This document shows, one piece after another, positions 56,612 to 64,000 of a stretch of 64,000 nucleotides of DNA. Location of the stretch: the NCBI RefSeq assembly GCF_036199905.1, contig NZ_CP108109.1:7010501-7074500 (forward strand), in the 5' to 3' direction. The translations under genes and the position numbers were made by a program. Under the pieces are notes generated by a model that worked only from the letters and a program-made list of their open reading frames with translations, ran no database searches and had not been told where the DNA came from. The DNA is from Streptomyces sp. NBC_00223. GTDB lineage: Bacteria; Actinomycetota; Actinomycetes; Streptomycetales; Streptomycetaceae. Each line of letters begins with the position of its first letter. Positions within the stretch are counted from its first letter, which is position 1.

Positions 56612-57367
56612 ATGGCCACAGCGCCCGGTCACGACGCGCCTGTCCCCGCTGCCGGTGTCGCCGTCACGGCCGCCGGGCTGGCGCTGCGCGGCTCGGACGG
56701 GCCGATCGTCACCGGCGTCGACCTCACCGCCCCCGCCGGCGAACTCCTCGCCGTCATCGGCCCGGCCGGCTCCGGCCGCACCTCGCTGCTGCTCGCCCTC
56801 GGCGGCCGGATGCGGCTGCGCGCGGGCACCGCTGAGGTCGGCACCGTCCGGCTGCGCACCGGCGCCCGCGAGGTACGCCGCCGCGTCGCCGTCGCCCGCG
56901 CCCAGGGCGCCGCCGCCCCCGACCCGTACGACAAGGTCGGCGAACTCCTCGACCTCGCGGGCCTGTACGCGGGCCACCGGACCGGCGCCCGCGCGATCGG
57001 CGACGCGCTGGCCGCCGTCGGGCTGACCGTGGTCGACCACCCCAAGTCCGACGAGCCCGGCGTCCTCGCCCGCTCCGCCCGCTACGAGCACCTGCACGCC
57101 GCCGACCGACTGCTGCTCGCCGTCGCCCTCGCCCTGGTCGGCGAGCCCGAGGTGCTGCTCGTCGACGACGTCGACGAGGGCCAGGACGACCGGGGCAGCC
57201 ACCGGGTATGGACCGAGCTGCGCCGGGTCGCCGAGTCCGGCACCACCGTCATCGCCACCGCCTCCGGCGCCACCACCGCGGGCCGCTACGCCCACCGCAC
57301 CGTTCTGCTGGCGCACGGCGCCAATGACGACGGGAGCGACGGCCTGCCCCGGGGCGGCGCCCGGTGA
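56612..57367 (+). CDS. Degenerate ABC ATPase partnered with a YhgE/Pip membrane protein
   Basis: A 251-aa ABC-type ATPase domain. Walker A reads GPAGSGRTS with Arg56 in place of the invariant Lys; Walker B is VLLVDDVDEG; no LSGGQ signature is visible (the region reads YEHLHAADRLLLA). It may bind nucleotide weakly or play a structural role. The stop overlaps the permease start (GTGA). The ribosome binding site GAAGAGAGAGG is complementary to a segment 50 bases upstream. Regulation or export of a cell-envelope component is possible. Confidence 0.78.
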   Translation: MATAPGHDAPVPAAGVAVTAAGLALRGSDGPIVTGVDLTAPAGELLAVIGPAGSGRTSLLLALGGRMRLRAGTAEVGTVRLRTGAREVRRRVAVARAQGAAAPDPYDKVGELLDLAGLYAGHRTGARAIGDALAAVGLTVVDHPKSDEPGVLARSARYEHLHAADRLLLAVALALVGEPEVLLVDDVDEGQDDRGSHRVWTELRRVAESGTTVIATASGATTAGRYAHRTVLLAHGANDDGSDGLPRGGAR

Positions 57368-58641
57368 ACGCGTTCCGCCTCGCCCTCCAGGAGTGGCGCC
57401 GCCTCACCCGCGGCCCCCGTATCCGCGTCCTGGCGCTGATCTCGATCGTCCTCGTACCGAGCCTGTACGGGGCGCTCTATCTGTGGTCGAACTGGGACCC
57501 CTACGGCAAGCTGCACAAGGTGCCGATCGCGCTGGTCGACGAGGACCGGCCGGTCACCCTCCCCGACGGCAGCACGCTCGCCGCGGGCCGCCGACTCACC
57601 CAGGAGCTGATCCGGCGCGGCACCGTCGGCTGGCGGCAGGTGAGTGCCGCGCGGGCGCACGCCGGGGTCGGCGACGGCGACTACGCGTTCGGCCTGACCA
57701 TCCCCGCCGACTTCAGCGCGAAACTCGCCAGCCCGCTCAGCGGCAAGCCCCGGCAGGCCACCCTCGTGTTCGACCTGAACGACGCCAACGGCTTCATCAT
57801 CAACAAGCTCTCGCAGAGCATCGAGTCGGGCATCGTCGCCGCCGCGGACTCCGTCGCCTTCAGCTCGTACACCAAGGCCGCGCTCACCCGGCAGGCCAAG
57901 GACCGGCAGGCCGCGGCCCAGGGCCGGCCGCCCAGCGGCGGCCCGCTGCCGAGCAGTCCGGCGCAGATCGACGCCTTCGCCAAGGCCGTCGGCCGGCCGC
58001 TGGCCGTCCGCTCGGTCAACCGCCACCCGGCCAAGCTGTACGGGCGCGGCCTCGCGCCCTTCCTGCTCTCCATCGGCCTGTGGGTGTTCGGCATCGCGGC
58101 CTTCGAAGTGCTCCGCCCGCTGGACGCGTACGGCCTGACCACCAGGGCGCGAACCGCGACCGTCGCCTTCGGCGGGCTGATCGCCGCGCTGGTGCCCGCC
58201 CTGATCGGCGCCGGGCTGCTCTATCTGATCGCCCAGTTCGGCCTCGGCCTCGACGCGGTCGATCTGGGCGGCGCGCTCGGGGTGATGGCCCTCGGCACGG
58301 TCTGCTTCACCGCGATCACCCATGTGCTGCGGGCCGCGTTCGGCACCCCGGGCGCCCTTGCGGCCCTGGCGCTGCTGATGATCCAGCTCACCTCCTGCGG
58401 CGGCCTCTACCCCGTGCAGACCACCCCGGCGCCCTTCCGCGCGGCGCACGTGGTGATCCCGATGACATACCTGGTCGACGCCCTGCGGATCACCCTGACC
58501 GGCGGCGACACGGGCCGTCTGTGGCGGGACGTGGGCGTCCTGGCCGGGTGGACCGCCTTCGCGGTGGCCGCACTGCTGCTCACCGCGGCGGTACGCCGCC
58601 GCTGGACGATGTACCACCTGCGGCCCGCCCTGAGCGACTAG
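57364..58641 (+). CDS. YhgE/Pip-type ABC-2 membrane protein
   Basis: A 425-aa protein. One N-terminal helix (LALISIVLVPSLYGALYLWSNWDPYG, in pieces) is followed by an outer domain of about 200 residues (IALVDEDRP; TLVFDLNDANGFIINKLSQSI) and a C-terminal bundle of five helices, the YhgE/Pip and ABC-2 layout. The IALVDED and NDAN motifs are family marks. It is coupled to the degenerate ATPase gene. Such proteins include phage-infection proteins and small-molecule exporters; substrate unknown. Confidence 0.87.
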   Translation: MNAFRLALQEWRRLTRGPRIRVLALISIVLVPSLYGALYLWSNWDPYGKLHKVPIALVDEDRPVTLPDGSTLAAGRRLTQELIRRGTVGWRQVSAARAHAGVGDGDYAFGLTIPADFSAKLASPLSGKPRQATLVFDLNDANGFIINKLSQSIESGIVAAADSVAFSSYTKAALTRQAKDRQAAAQGRPPSGGPLPSSPAQIDAFAKAVGRPLAVRSVNRHPAKLYGRGLAPFLLSIGLWVFGIAAFEVLRPLDAYGLTTRARTATVAFGGLIAALVPALIGAGLLYLIAQFGLGLDAVDLGGALGVMALGTVCFTAITHVLRAAFGTPGALAALALLMIQLTSCGGLYPVQTTPAPFRAAHVVIPMTYLVDALRITLTGGDTGRLWRDVGVLAGWTAFAVAALLLTAAVRRRWTMYHLRPALSD

Positions 58642-58694
58642 AGGCGGGCCCGCCGGGCAGACGACCCACCGGGTCAGCCGAGAAGGAGTACGAC

Positions 58695-59642
58695 ATGGCC
58701 GAACATCCGGCCGAGAAGGAGCCGGGCGGGCCGGACAGCCCGATCGAGCCGTCGGGCGACGAGGCCGCGCGCGTCATGGCCGCGTCCGGTGACGAGGCCA
58801 CCGGGCGGGCACTCGCGGCCGCCAAGGAGGCAGCGCCTCAAACACCCCCCAAGCCCCAGGTGTCGCAGGAACCCCCGGCGCCGCGCGTGCCGACCGTCGT
58901 CGTGGACGACCTGCACATCGTCTACCGGATCTACACCGCCGGCGCGGGCCGCGGCAGCGCCACCTCGGCCCTGCGCCGCCTTCTGATGCGCACGGGCTCG
59001 CCGAGCGTCCACCTCGTGCACGCCGTCAAGGGCGTGACGTTCACGGCCTACCGCGGCGAGGCCATCGGCATCATCGGCTCCAACGGCTCGGGCAAGACCA
59101 CGCTGCTCAAGGCCATCGCGGGCCTGCTGCCCGCCGAGCGCGGCAAGATCTACACCGACGGCCAGCCGTCCCTGCTCGGCGTGAACGCCGCGCTGATGAA
59201 CGACCTGACCGGCGGCACCAATGTGATCCTCGGCGGCCTCGCCATGGGGATGTCCCAGGAGGAGATCCGGTCCCGCTACCGGGGCATCGTGGAGTTCTCC
59301 GGCATCAACGACAAGGGCGACTTCATCACCCTGCCGATGCGGACGTACTCCTCCGGCATGGCCGCCCGGCTGCGCTTCTCCATCGCGGCGGCCAAGAACC
59401 ACGACGTGCTGATGATCGACGAGGCACTGGCCACCGGCGACCGCGCCTTCCAGAAGCGCTCGGAGGAACGTATCCGCGAACTGCGCAAGGAGGCCGGCAC
59501 GGTCTTCCTGGTCAGCCACAACAACAGGACCATCCGCGACACCTGCGACCGCACCCTGTGGATCGAGAAGGGCGAACTCCTCATGGACGGCCCCACGGAC
59601 GAGGTGGTCCCCGCCTACGAGACCCACTCCAACCAGGACTGA
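58695..59642 (+). CDS. ABC ATPase of the polysaccharide/teichoic acid export type (TagH/Wzt-like)
   Basis: A 315-aa ATPase with a 70-residue acidic, Pro-rich lead. Walker A is GSNGSGKTT, the signature YSSGMAARL and Walker B VLMIDEALATGD, all typical of the Wzt/TagH subfamily. The usual partner permease (TagG/Wzm-like) is not in the window; the YhgE/Pip protein 53 bases upstream belongs to another family. It may pair with a distant permease or with the neighbour. GAGAAGGAG is the ribosome site. Convergent with the dehydrogenase gene, 22 bases apart. Confidence 0.9.
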   Translation: MAEHPAEKEPGGPDSPIEPSGDEAARVMAASGDEATGRALAAAKEAAPQTPPKPQVSQEPPAPRVPTVVVDDLHIVYRIYTAGAGRGSATSALRRLLMRTGSPSVHLVHAVKGVTFTAYRGEAIGIIGSNGSGKTTLLKAIAGLLPAERGKIYTDGQPSLLGVNAALMNDLTGGTNVILGGLAMGMSQEEIRSRYRGIVEFSGINDKGDFITLPMRTYSSGMAARLRFSIAAAKNHDVLMIDEALATGDRAFQKRSEERIRELRKEAGTVFLVSHNNRTIRDTCDRTLWIEKGELLMDGPTDEVVPAYETHSNQD

Positions 59643-59664
59643 CCGCGCGGCCCCCCGGGCGGGG

Positions 59665-60522
59665 TCAGTACGGGTAGAAGCCCGCGCCGGACTTACGGCC
59701 CAGGCGGCCCGCGTCGACCATGCGCCGCAGGATCGGGGGAGCGGCGTACAGCGGCTCCTTGTACTCCTCGTACATCGAGTCCGCGATCGCCGCGACCGTG
59801 TCCAGGCCGATCAGGTCGGAGAGCTTGAGCGGGCCCATCGGGTGGGCGCAGCCCAGCTCCATGCCGTTGTCGATGTCCTCGCGGGTGGCGATGCCCGACT
59901 CGAACATGCGGATAGCCGAGAGCAGATACGGGACCAGGAGCGCGTTCACCACGAAGCCGGAGCGGTCCTGGGCGCGGATCGCGTGCTTGCCCAGCACCTC
60001 CGTGACCAGGTGTTCCGCGCGCTTGAGGGTGTCACTGCCGGTGGTCAGCGCCGGGATCAGCTCGACCAGGCGCTGCACGGGCGCCGGGTTGAAGAAGTGG
60101 ATGCCCAGCACATGGTCGGGACGCGAGGTGGCGACCGCGAGCCGTACCAGCGGGATCGAGGACGTGTTCGACGCCAGAATCGCGTCCTCGCGGGTCACCA
60201 CCTGGTCCAGCACCCGGAAGATGTCCAGCTTGACCTGCTCGTTCTCCACGACCGCCTCGATCACCAGATCCCGGTCGGCGAATTCGCCCAGATCCGTGGT
60301 GAAGCTCAGCCGCTCCAGCGCCGCGTCCCGCTCGTCCTCGGTGAGCTTGCCGCGCTCGGCCGCCTTGCCGAGCGAGTGGGAGAGCCTGGCCCGGCCCAAC
60401 TCCAGCGCCTCACCGGTGGTCTCGGCGACCCGGACATCGAGCCCGGCCTTCGCGAACACCTCGGCGATCCCGGAACCCATCTGGCCCGCGCCGACCACTC
60501 CGACGCGCTGGATGTCACTCAC
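59665..60522 (-). CDS. 3-hydroxybutyryl-CoA dehydrogenase
   Basis: A 285-aa NAD(P)-dependent dehydrogenase. Rossmann motif GAGQMGSGIAEVFA near the start; catalytic His in LGIHFFNPAPVQRLVE; the Ser/Asn pair in SNTSSI; C-terminal domain with GRKSGAGFYPY. It interconverts acetoacetyl-CoA and 3-hydroxybutyryl-CoA, supplying butyryl/ethylmalonyl-CoA routes that feed polyketides, or storage metabolism. GTG start at 60522 with GAGGGG upstream. A 20-bp hairpin ending the GH74 gene lies between. Confidence 0.94.
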   Translation of the reverse strand: MSDIQRVGVVGAGQMGSGIAEVFAKAGLDVRVAETTGEALELGRARLSHSLGKAAERGKLTEDERDAALERLSFTTDLGEFADRDLVIEAVVENEQVKLDIFRVLDQVVTREDAILASNTSSIPLVRLAVATSRPDHVLGIHFFNPAPVQRLVELIPALTTGSDTLKRAEHLVTEVLGKHAIRAQDRSGFVVNALLVPYLLSAIRMFESGIATREDIDNGMELGCAHPMGPLKLSDLIGLDTVAAIADSMYEEYKEPLYAAPPILRRMVDAGRLGRKSGAGFYPY

Positions 60523-60632
60523 TCGTCAGCCCCTCGCTGTTGCGCGCCGCGGTCGACCCGCGGTGCTCCCGTGCCGGTCCGGTGCCGGTCCGGTGTCGAT
60601 CCCGCACTGCTCACGTACCGGACAGACGTTAC

Positions 60633-60688
60633 CGCTGCCCGGTACCCGTGGAGTCGGTCGGGGCCGTTCCACGGGGTACCGGGCAGCG
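60633..60688 (-). terminator. Long hairpin terminator after the GH74 gene
   Basis: Twenty-base arm (60633-60652) pairs with 60668-60688 with one bulged G around a 15-base loop. It lies 63 bases after the GH74 stop and also before the dehydrogenase promoter region. Confidence 0.8.
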
Positions 60689-60750
60689 GGGGATCACGGT
60701 CGGGCCAGGATCAGGAGCGTGACCGTGACCGGGAGGGCGTCATGGCGAGA

Positions 60751-63537
60751 TCAGCTCACCGCGCACTTCGCGCCGTTCAGGGTGAAGGACGTCGGCGGGG
60801 TGTTCGCCGTGGTGAACGTCCCGTTGAAGCCGACGTCCACCGAGGCTCCGGCGGCCAGCGAGGGCGCCCAACTGGGCGCGGTGGCGGTCACCGTGGCCCC
60901 GCTCTGCGTGTAGTCCGCGTTCCACAGCGAGGAGATGGTCTGACCGCTGGGGAACGTCCAGACCAGCTTCCACGGGTTGACCGCTGCCGTACCGGTGTTC
61001 TTGACGGTCACCGACGCCTGGAAGCCGCCCGGCCAGCTGTTGCTGACCGTGTACTTCACCGTGCAGGCCCCGCTCGACGGGGAGGTCGGAGGCGTGGTGG
61101 GAGGCGTCGTGGGCGGGGTCGTGGGCGGAGTGGTCGGAGGTGTGGTGGGCGGGGTTGTCGGGGGAGTGGTCGGAGGTGTGGTGGGCGGAGTCGTCGGGGG
61201 AGTGGTCGTACCGCCGCCGCCCGAGGTGTCGGACGTGTCGCCGTAGATGATGCCCCGGCCGTTGGTGCCGACGTAGACCCGGCCGTAGACCCGCGGGTCA
61301 CCGGTGAGGGCGCCGCCGGTCCAGCCGTACTGGTGGGCGTCGTCGTTGATCCGCACCCAGCTGACACCCTTGTCGGTGGAGCGGTACAGACCGCGTACCC
61401 CGCCGATCTTGGCGCTGGTGAAGAGCGTCTGGTAGCTCGCGCCCGGCGCGGCCTTGCCGAAGCCGATGTTGTCGGCCTGGTCGATGCCGCTCACCTTGGT
61501 GAAGGAGGCGCCGGAGTTGGTGGAGTGCCACAGGCCGTACGCGCCGTCGGTGGTGCCGCCCGCCAGCCAGACATCGCCCTCGGTGCCGGGCAGCGCCTTG
61601 ACATGCACGGAACTGGCCGGAAGACCGGTGGCCGCGGTGGCGGTGAAGGACGCGCCGCCGTCGGTGCTGACATAGAACTTGCCGGCCGAGAAGCCGTAGA
61701 ACTTCTTCGGGTTGACCCGGTCGGCCGCGATCACCGCGCCCGACGGTATGCCGGTCGAGGCGGTCCACGAACTGCCGAAGCCCACCGTGTACTTGACGCC
61801 CGTGCCCTCCGGGCTCCACAGGAAGCGGCTGCCGTCGGCCGCGGCCGCGACCGTACCGCCGCCGCTCACCCCGGACGGGTCGGCGCCGGCGAACCAGTTG
61901 GCGCCGTTGTCGGTGGAGAAGGCGACATGGGCGCCGGAGTCGACGTTGCCGGTCCTGACCATGATGTTCGGGTTGGTCTCGGCGTAGTCCAGGCCCGTGG
62001 AGGTGGTGAAGTTCGGCTGCTGGAACATCATCGCCGGGATCTTGGTGAGGTCGGTGTGCCGGAAGCCGCCGATGTCACCGAGCGCGCTGACCAGCGGGGC
62101 GCCGGTCGGCGGGCTGATCAGCTCGTTGACCGCCGTCTCCTCCAGGCCCTTGACGTTCGGCTTGATGGTGAACTTGCCGCCCGCGGTGTCCCAGTTGGTG
62201 AGGTTGTCGGTGCCGAAGATCGTGGCGCCGGTGCCGTACCACATGCGGTTGGAGTTGAAGGGGTCGATCTCCAGCGACTCGGTCATCCAGCCGAGCTTCG
62301 GCGTGGACTCCGGCGGCGACGGGTTCGCGCCGAAGGTCAGCCACGGCACCGCGGAGACGTCCAGGGTGAAGCGGTTGTCCCGGTTGGGGTAACTGCTGTA
62401 GTCCCAGGCGTGGGTCCAGGTCGCGCCGCTGTCGGTGGACCGGTAGATCTGGGTGTCCGGCCACCAGGAGCTGTAGCCGGTCACCATGATCGTGCCCGGG
62501 TGCTGGCGGTCGACGGTCAGACCGCTGTAGCCGAAGTACGTGTCCGTGTCCGACAGCGGGCTGATGTTCGTCCAGACGCCGGTCTTGGTCGCGTACCGCC
62601 ACACCTGGCCCTTGGCGCCGTCGTACGGGCCGCCGGTGTCGCTGGTGGCGAGGTAGAGGTAGCCGTTGACCGAGTCCAGCACGCCCTTGTGCGCGATGTA
62701 CCCGGTCGGCTGGCCGGCCAGCCGGGACCAGGTGGTGCCGCCGTCGGTCGAGCGGTAGACGGTGTTGTCCTTGTCGGCGACACCGACGTAGACGGTCTGG
62801 GTGGTGGACCCCTTCGTGCCCGTCGTCGGGTCGAAGGTCACCCAGACGATGCCCTGCTTGTCGCTGTTGTACCCGGACGTGTCCGAGGGGTCGTCCGCGT
62901 AGTTGCCGACATTCGGGAAGGCCGTGACCTTCGACCAGGTGACACCCGAGTCGGTGCTGCGCCACAGGCCGTTGCCGCTGGGCGCGCCCAGGTAGAGGAT
63001 GCTGTCCTTGTTCGGGTCGATGGCCAGCCGCTCACCCATGCCGCGGCCCGGCATGTTGCCGCCGAGCTTGAACGGCAGGTCGGTGGCCTGCCAGGTCGCC
63101 CCCCGGTCGGAGGAGCGCAGCACCGAGCCGTTGTTGGGGTCCCAGCTGTTGGTGTAGGTGCCGACGGCCGCGTAGACCTTGTCGGGCGCGAGCGCGTCTG
63201 TGGCCAGGCTGACCACGCCGGTCCGGCTCCAGTGGTCCCAGTCCACCGAGTCCAGCAGCGGTGTCCAGGACTTGGACGACTCGTTCCAGCGGTAGGCGCC
63301 GCCGATGTCGGTACGGGCGTACGCGAGGTTCTTCTCGGACTGGTTGAAGATGATGCCGGGGACGAAACCGCCGCCGCCGATCTGGGCGTTGTTCCAGCTG
63401 TACGTACTGGCGACGGACGCGGCGGCCGGGGCCGCCTGCGTTCCGGTGGAGGCCGCCGCGGTGGTCGACGCCACCGTGACGGCGCCGCCGATCAGCGACA
63501 GGGCCGCGACGAGCGCGGCGACAGGTCTGCGAAGCAT
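60751..63537 (-). CDS. Secreted xyloglucanase/oligoxyloglucan hydrolase, GH74-CBM2
   Basis: A 928-aa secreted glycosidase. Signal peptide LRRPVAALVAALSLIGGAVTVAS, GH74 twin seven-bladed propeller (about 45-740) with repeated sialidase-like RSTDxGxTW motifs, for example WRSTDSGVTW and YRSTDGGTTW, a long PPTT linker, and a C-terminal CBM2 with its cysteine pair (ACTVKY, AKCAVS) and tryptophans. GH74 enzymes cut xyloglucan main chains. ATG at 63537 follows GAGG by 13 bases; the frame runs further upstream into the CebR box region. Expression should be induced by cellulose-derived sugars. Confidence 0.95.
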   Translation of the reverse strand: MLRRPVAALVAALSLIGGAVTVASTTAAASTGTQAAPAAASVASTYSWNNAQIGGGGFVPGIIFNQSEKNLAYARTDIGGAYRWNESSKSWTPLLDSVDWDHWSRTGVVSLATDALAPDKVYAAVGTYTNSWDPNNGSVLRSSDRGATWQATDLPFKLGGNMPGRGMGERLAIDPNKDSILYLGAPSGNGLWRSTDSGVTWSKVTAFPNVGNYADDPSDTSGYNSDKQGIVWVTFDPTTGTKGSTTQTVYVGVADKDNTVYRSTDGGTTWSRLAGQPTGYIAHKGVLDSVNGYLYLATSDTGGPYDGAKGQVWRYATKTGVWTNISPLSDTDTYFGYSGLTVDRQHPGTIMVTGYSSWWPDTQIYRSTDSGATWTHAWDYSSYPNRDNRFTLDVSAVPWLTFGANPSPPESTPKLGWMTESLEIDPFNSNRMWYGTGATIFGTDNLTNWDTAGGKFTIKPNVKGLEETAVNELISPPTGAPLVSALGDIGGFRHTDLTKIPAMMFQQPNFTTSTGLDYAETNPNIMVRTGNVDSGAHVAFSTDNGANWFAGADPSGVSGGGTVAAAADGSRFLWSPEGTGVKYTVGFGSSWTASTGIPSGAVIAADRVNPKKFYGFSAGKFYVSTDGGASFTATAATGLPASSVHVKALPGTEGDVWLAGGTTDGAYGLWHSTNSGASFTKVSGIDQADNIGFGKAAPGASYQTLFTSAKIGGVRGLYRSTDKGVSWVRINDDAHQYGWTGGALTGDPRVYGRVYVGTNGRGIIYGDTSDTSGGGGTTTPPTTPPTTPPTTPPTTPPTTPPTTPPTTPPTTPPTTPPTSPSSGACTVKYTVSNSWPGGFQASVTVKNTGTAAVNPWKLVWTFPSGQTISSLWNADYTQSGATVTATAPSWAPSLAAGASVDVGFNGTFTTANTPPTSFTLNGAKCAVS
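61084..61210 (-). repeat. PPTT linker repeat in the GH74 gene
   Basis: A run of near-identical 12-base units encodes about ten PPTT tetrapeptides between propeller and CBM2. Such linkers keep the binding module mobile; length may vary between strains. Confidence 0.7.
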
Positions 63538-63641
63538 GTTGAGGGGTCGTCCTCTCCGTACGGACGGGCCCGTGAACCGGACCCGGGGTGCGGTGGTGGG
63601 GGGTGGACGTGCTGGTGTTTCCGCTTCAGACATGGGATGTG

Positions 63642-63655
63642 TGGGAGCGCTCCCA
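63642..63655. promoter_or_regulatory. CebR operator
   Basis: TGGGAGCGCTCCCA is a perfect copy of the known CebR box of Streptomyces, where cellobiose/cellotriose releases repression. It lies 105 bases upstream of the GH74 start and is the only copy I see. Confidence 0.85.
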
Positions 63656-63791
63656 CGTCTGGGAGGTCCGATGTTAGCGCCCGGAGGGGCGGCCGAGAAG
63701 GGTCCGTCGTCGACCGCGGTGAACGGGTGAGTCTCCAGTGAGGCGTGTTGCCCTGTGGGTGGACGGGTCGCATGATCGGACGGAATCACGG

Positions 63792-63861
63792 GCGAAGTTG
63801 CCGGAAGCCGTGCGAAGTTGAGGGAAGCCGTCGGCATTCGTCGGTACTCGTCGGCATTCGG
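63792..63861. repeat. Tandem repeats upstream of the last gene
   Basis: Two 20-base units, 18 of 20 identical (63792-63811 and 63812-63831, starting GCGAAGTTG), are followed by three 10-base units CGGCATTCGT, CGGTACTCGT and CGGCATTCGG (63832-63861). They lie 31-100 bases before the last start, where an operator would be. Confidence 0.6.
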
Positions 63862-63891
63862 CGGAAGTTGACGGTGCATCGGGAGACGCGG

Positions 63892-64000
63892 ATGGGACGG
63901 GCGGAACAGGACAGGCGAGCGCGGGGGATCTCGCGCCGGAGGCTCACGGCGGCGGCCGCGGGCGTGACCGCGGCGGCGTTTCCCGGTACGGCGTTCCCCG
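63892..64000 (+). CDS. N-terminus of an exported protein (3' cut by window end), Tat-like signal
   Basis: The frame from ATG 63892 (GGGAG six bases upstream) runs open to the window end and encodes about 36 residues: a basic head, SRRRLTAAAAG, then an alanine-rich hydrophobic stretch. SRRRL fits a twin-arginine signal. GTG at 63874 is an alternative start. The mature protein is not visible; proximity to the GH74 gene suggests another secreted enzyme. Confidence 0.55.
   Translation, partial: MGRAEQDRRARGISRRRLTAAAAGVTAAAFPGTAFP

Noticed and set aside
60969..61246. Small plus-strand ORF with (GGVV)n repeats
   Set aside because: It is the reverse complement of the PPTT linker of the GH74 gene.
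59842..63741. 1299-codon plus-strand frame opposite the dehydrogenase and GH74 genes
   Set aside because: No domain, Arg/Gly-rich, and it runs across two independent minus-strand genes and their terminator.

Overview
The window is GC-rich actinobacterial DNA, almost certainly Streptomyces. Third codon positions are strongly G/C, GTG/TTG starts are common, TTA codons are rare and fall in regulatory genes, and the housekeeping block infC-rpmI-rplT / RNA methyltransferase / sensor kinase / pheS-pheT has a gene order I associate with that genus. I saw no rRNA, tRNA, CRISPR array, transposase or integrase.

Region 1 (1-30223) is the right-hand part of a type I polyketide cluster for a tetronate (possibly spirotetronate) natural product. 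It opens inside a PKS whose last module is AT-DH-ER-KR-ACP. Next come a KS-AT-DH-KR-ACP protein and a KS-AT-ACP protein without thioesterase, then a type II thioesterase. A SARP activator and a convergent LAL (large LuxR) regulator follow. Tailoring and export genes are a P450, a ferredoxin, a small PPOX-fold oxidoreductase, a luciferase-type flavin monooxygenase, a TetR repressor and a 14-TM MFS exporter. The cluster ends with five tightly packed genes that match the known tetronate cassette: KASIII-like protein, FkbH-like glyceryl-ACP synthase, free ACP, E2-type acyltransferase and alpha/beta-hydrolase-fold dehydratase. The gene set resembles that of abyssomicin clusters. The terminal module order differs: methylmalonyl fully reduced, methylmalonyl KR/DH, malonyl unreduced. 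It predicts an alpha-methyl enone next to the tetronate. No Diels-Alderase is visible here; one may lie upstream of the window.

Regulation inside the cluster is readable. Three promoters (P450, luciferase-like gene, KASIII operon) share a pair of 11-bp direct repeats of CAAG(G/C)C type at the same distance from a TA(G/C)-type -10, which fits SARP binding. The luciferase-like promoter also carries a perfect 10+10 bp palindrome that suits the TetR protein. SARP, LAL and the luciferase-like gene each contain one TTA codon, implying bldA dependence.

Region 2 (30224-42371) holds an exonuclease, a metal-receptor protein, a TDT-family transporter with a divergent LysR regulator, a DUF2510 membrane protein, a PLP racemase-fold enzyme, a proline-rich membrane protein coupled to a mycosin-type protease, SseB, an aquaporin-family channel and a DUF1844 protein. 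Between two convergent genes at 35507-35710 lies a degenerate tandem array of hairpin-forming 16-20 bp units.

Region 3 (42372-50352) is core translation: infC with an ATC start and a leader attenuator, rpmI, rplT, an RNA methyltransferase, a soluble PAS histidine kinase, pheS and pheT.

Region 4 (50402-55125) is an accessory-looking block: two XRE/TPR-type regulators, a DUF6907 protein, a Cys-rich unknown, a tiny coupled ORF, and a SLOG/Rossmann-like protein divergent from one regulator. Region 5 (55345-64000) has a SpoIIE-type phosphatase, a degenerate ABC ATPase coupled to a YhgE/Pip membrane protein, a Wzt/TagH-like ATPase without its permease, 3-hydroxybutyryl-CoA dehydrogenase, a secreted GH74-CBM2 xyloglucanase behind a perfect CebR box, and the start of another exported protein cut by the window end.
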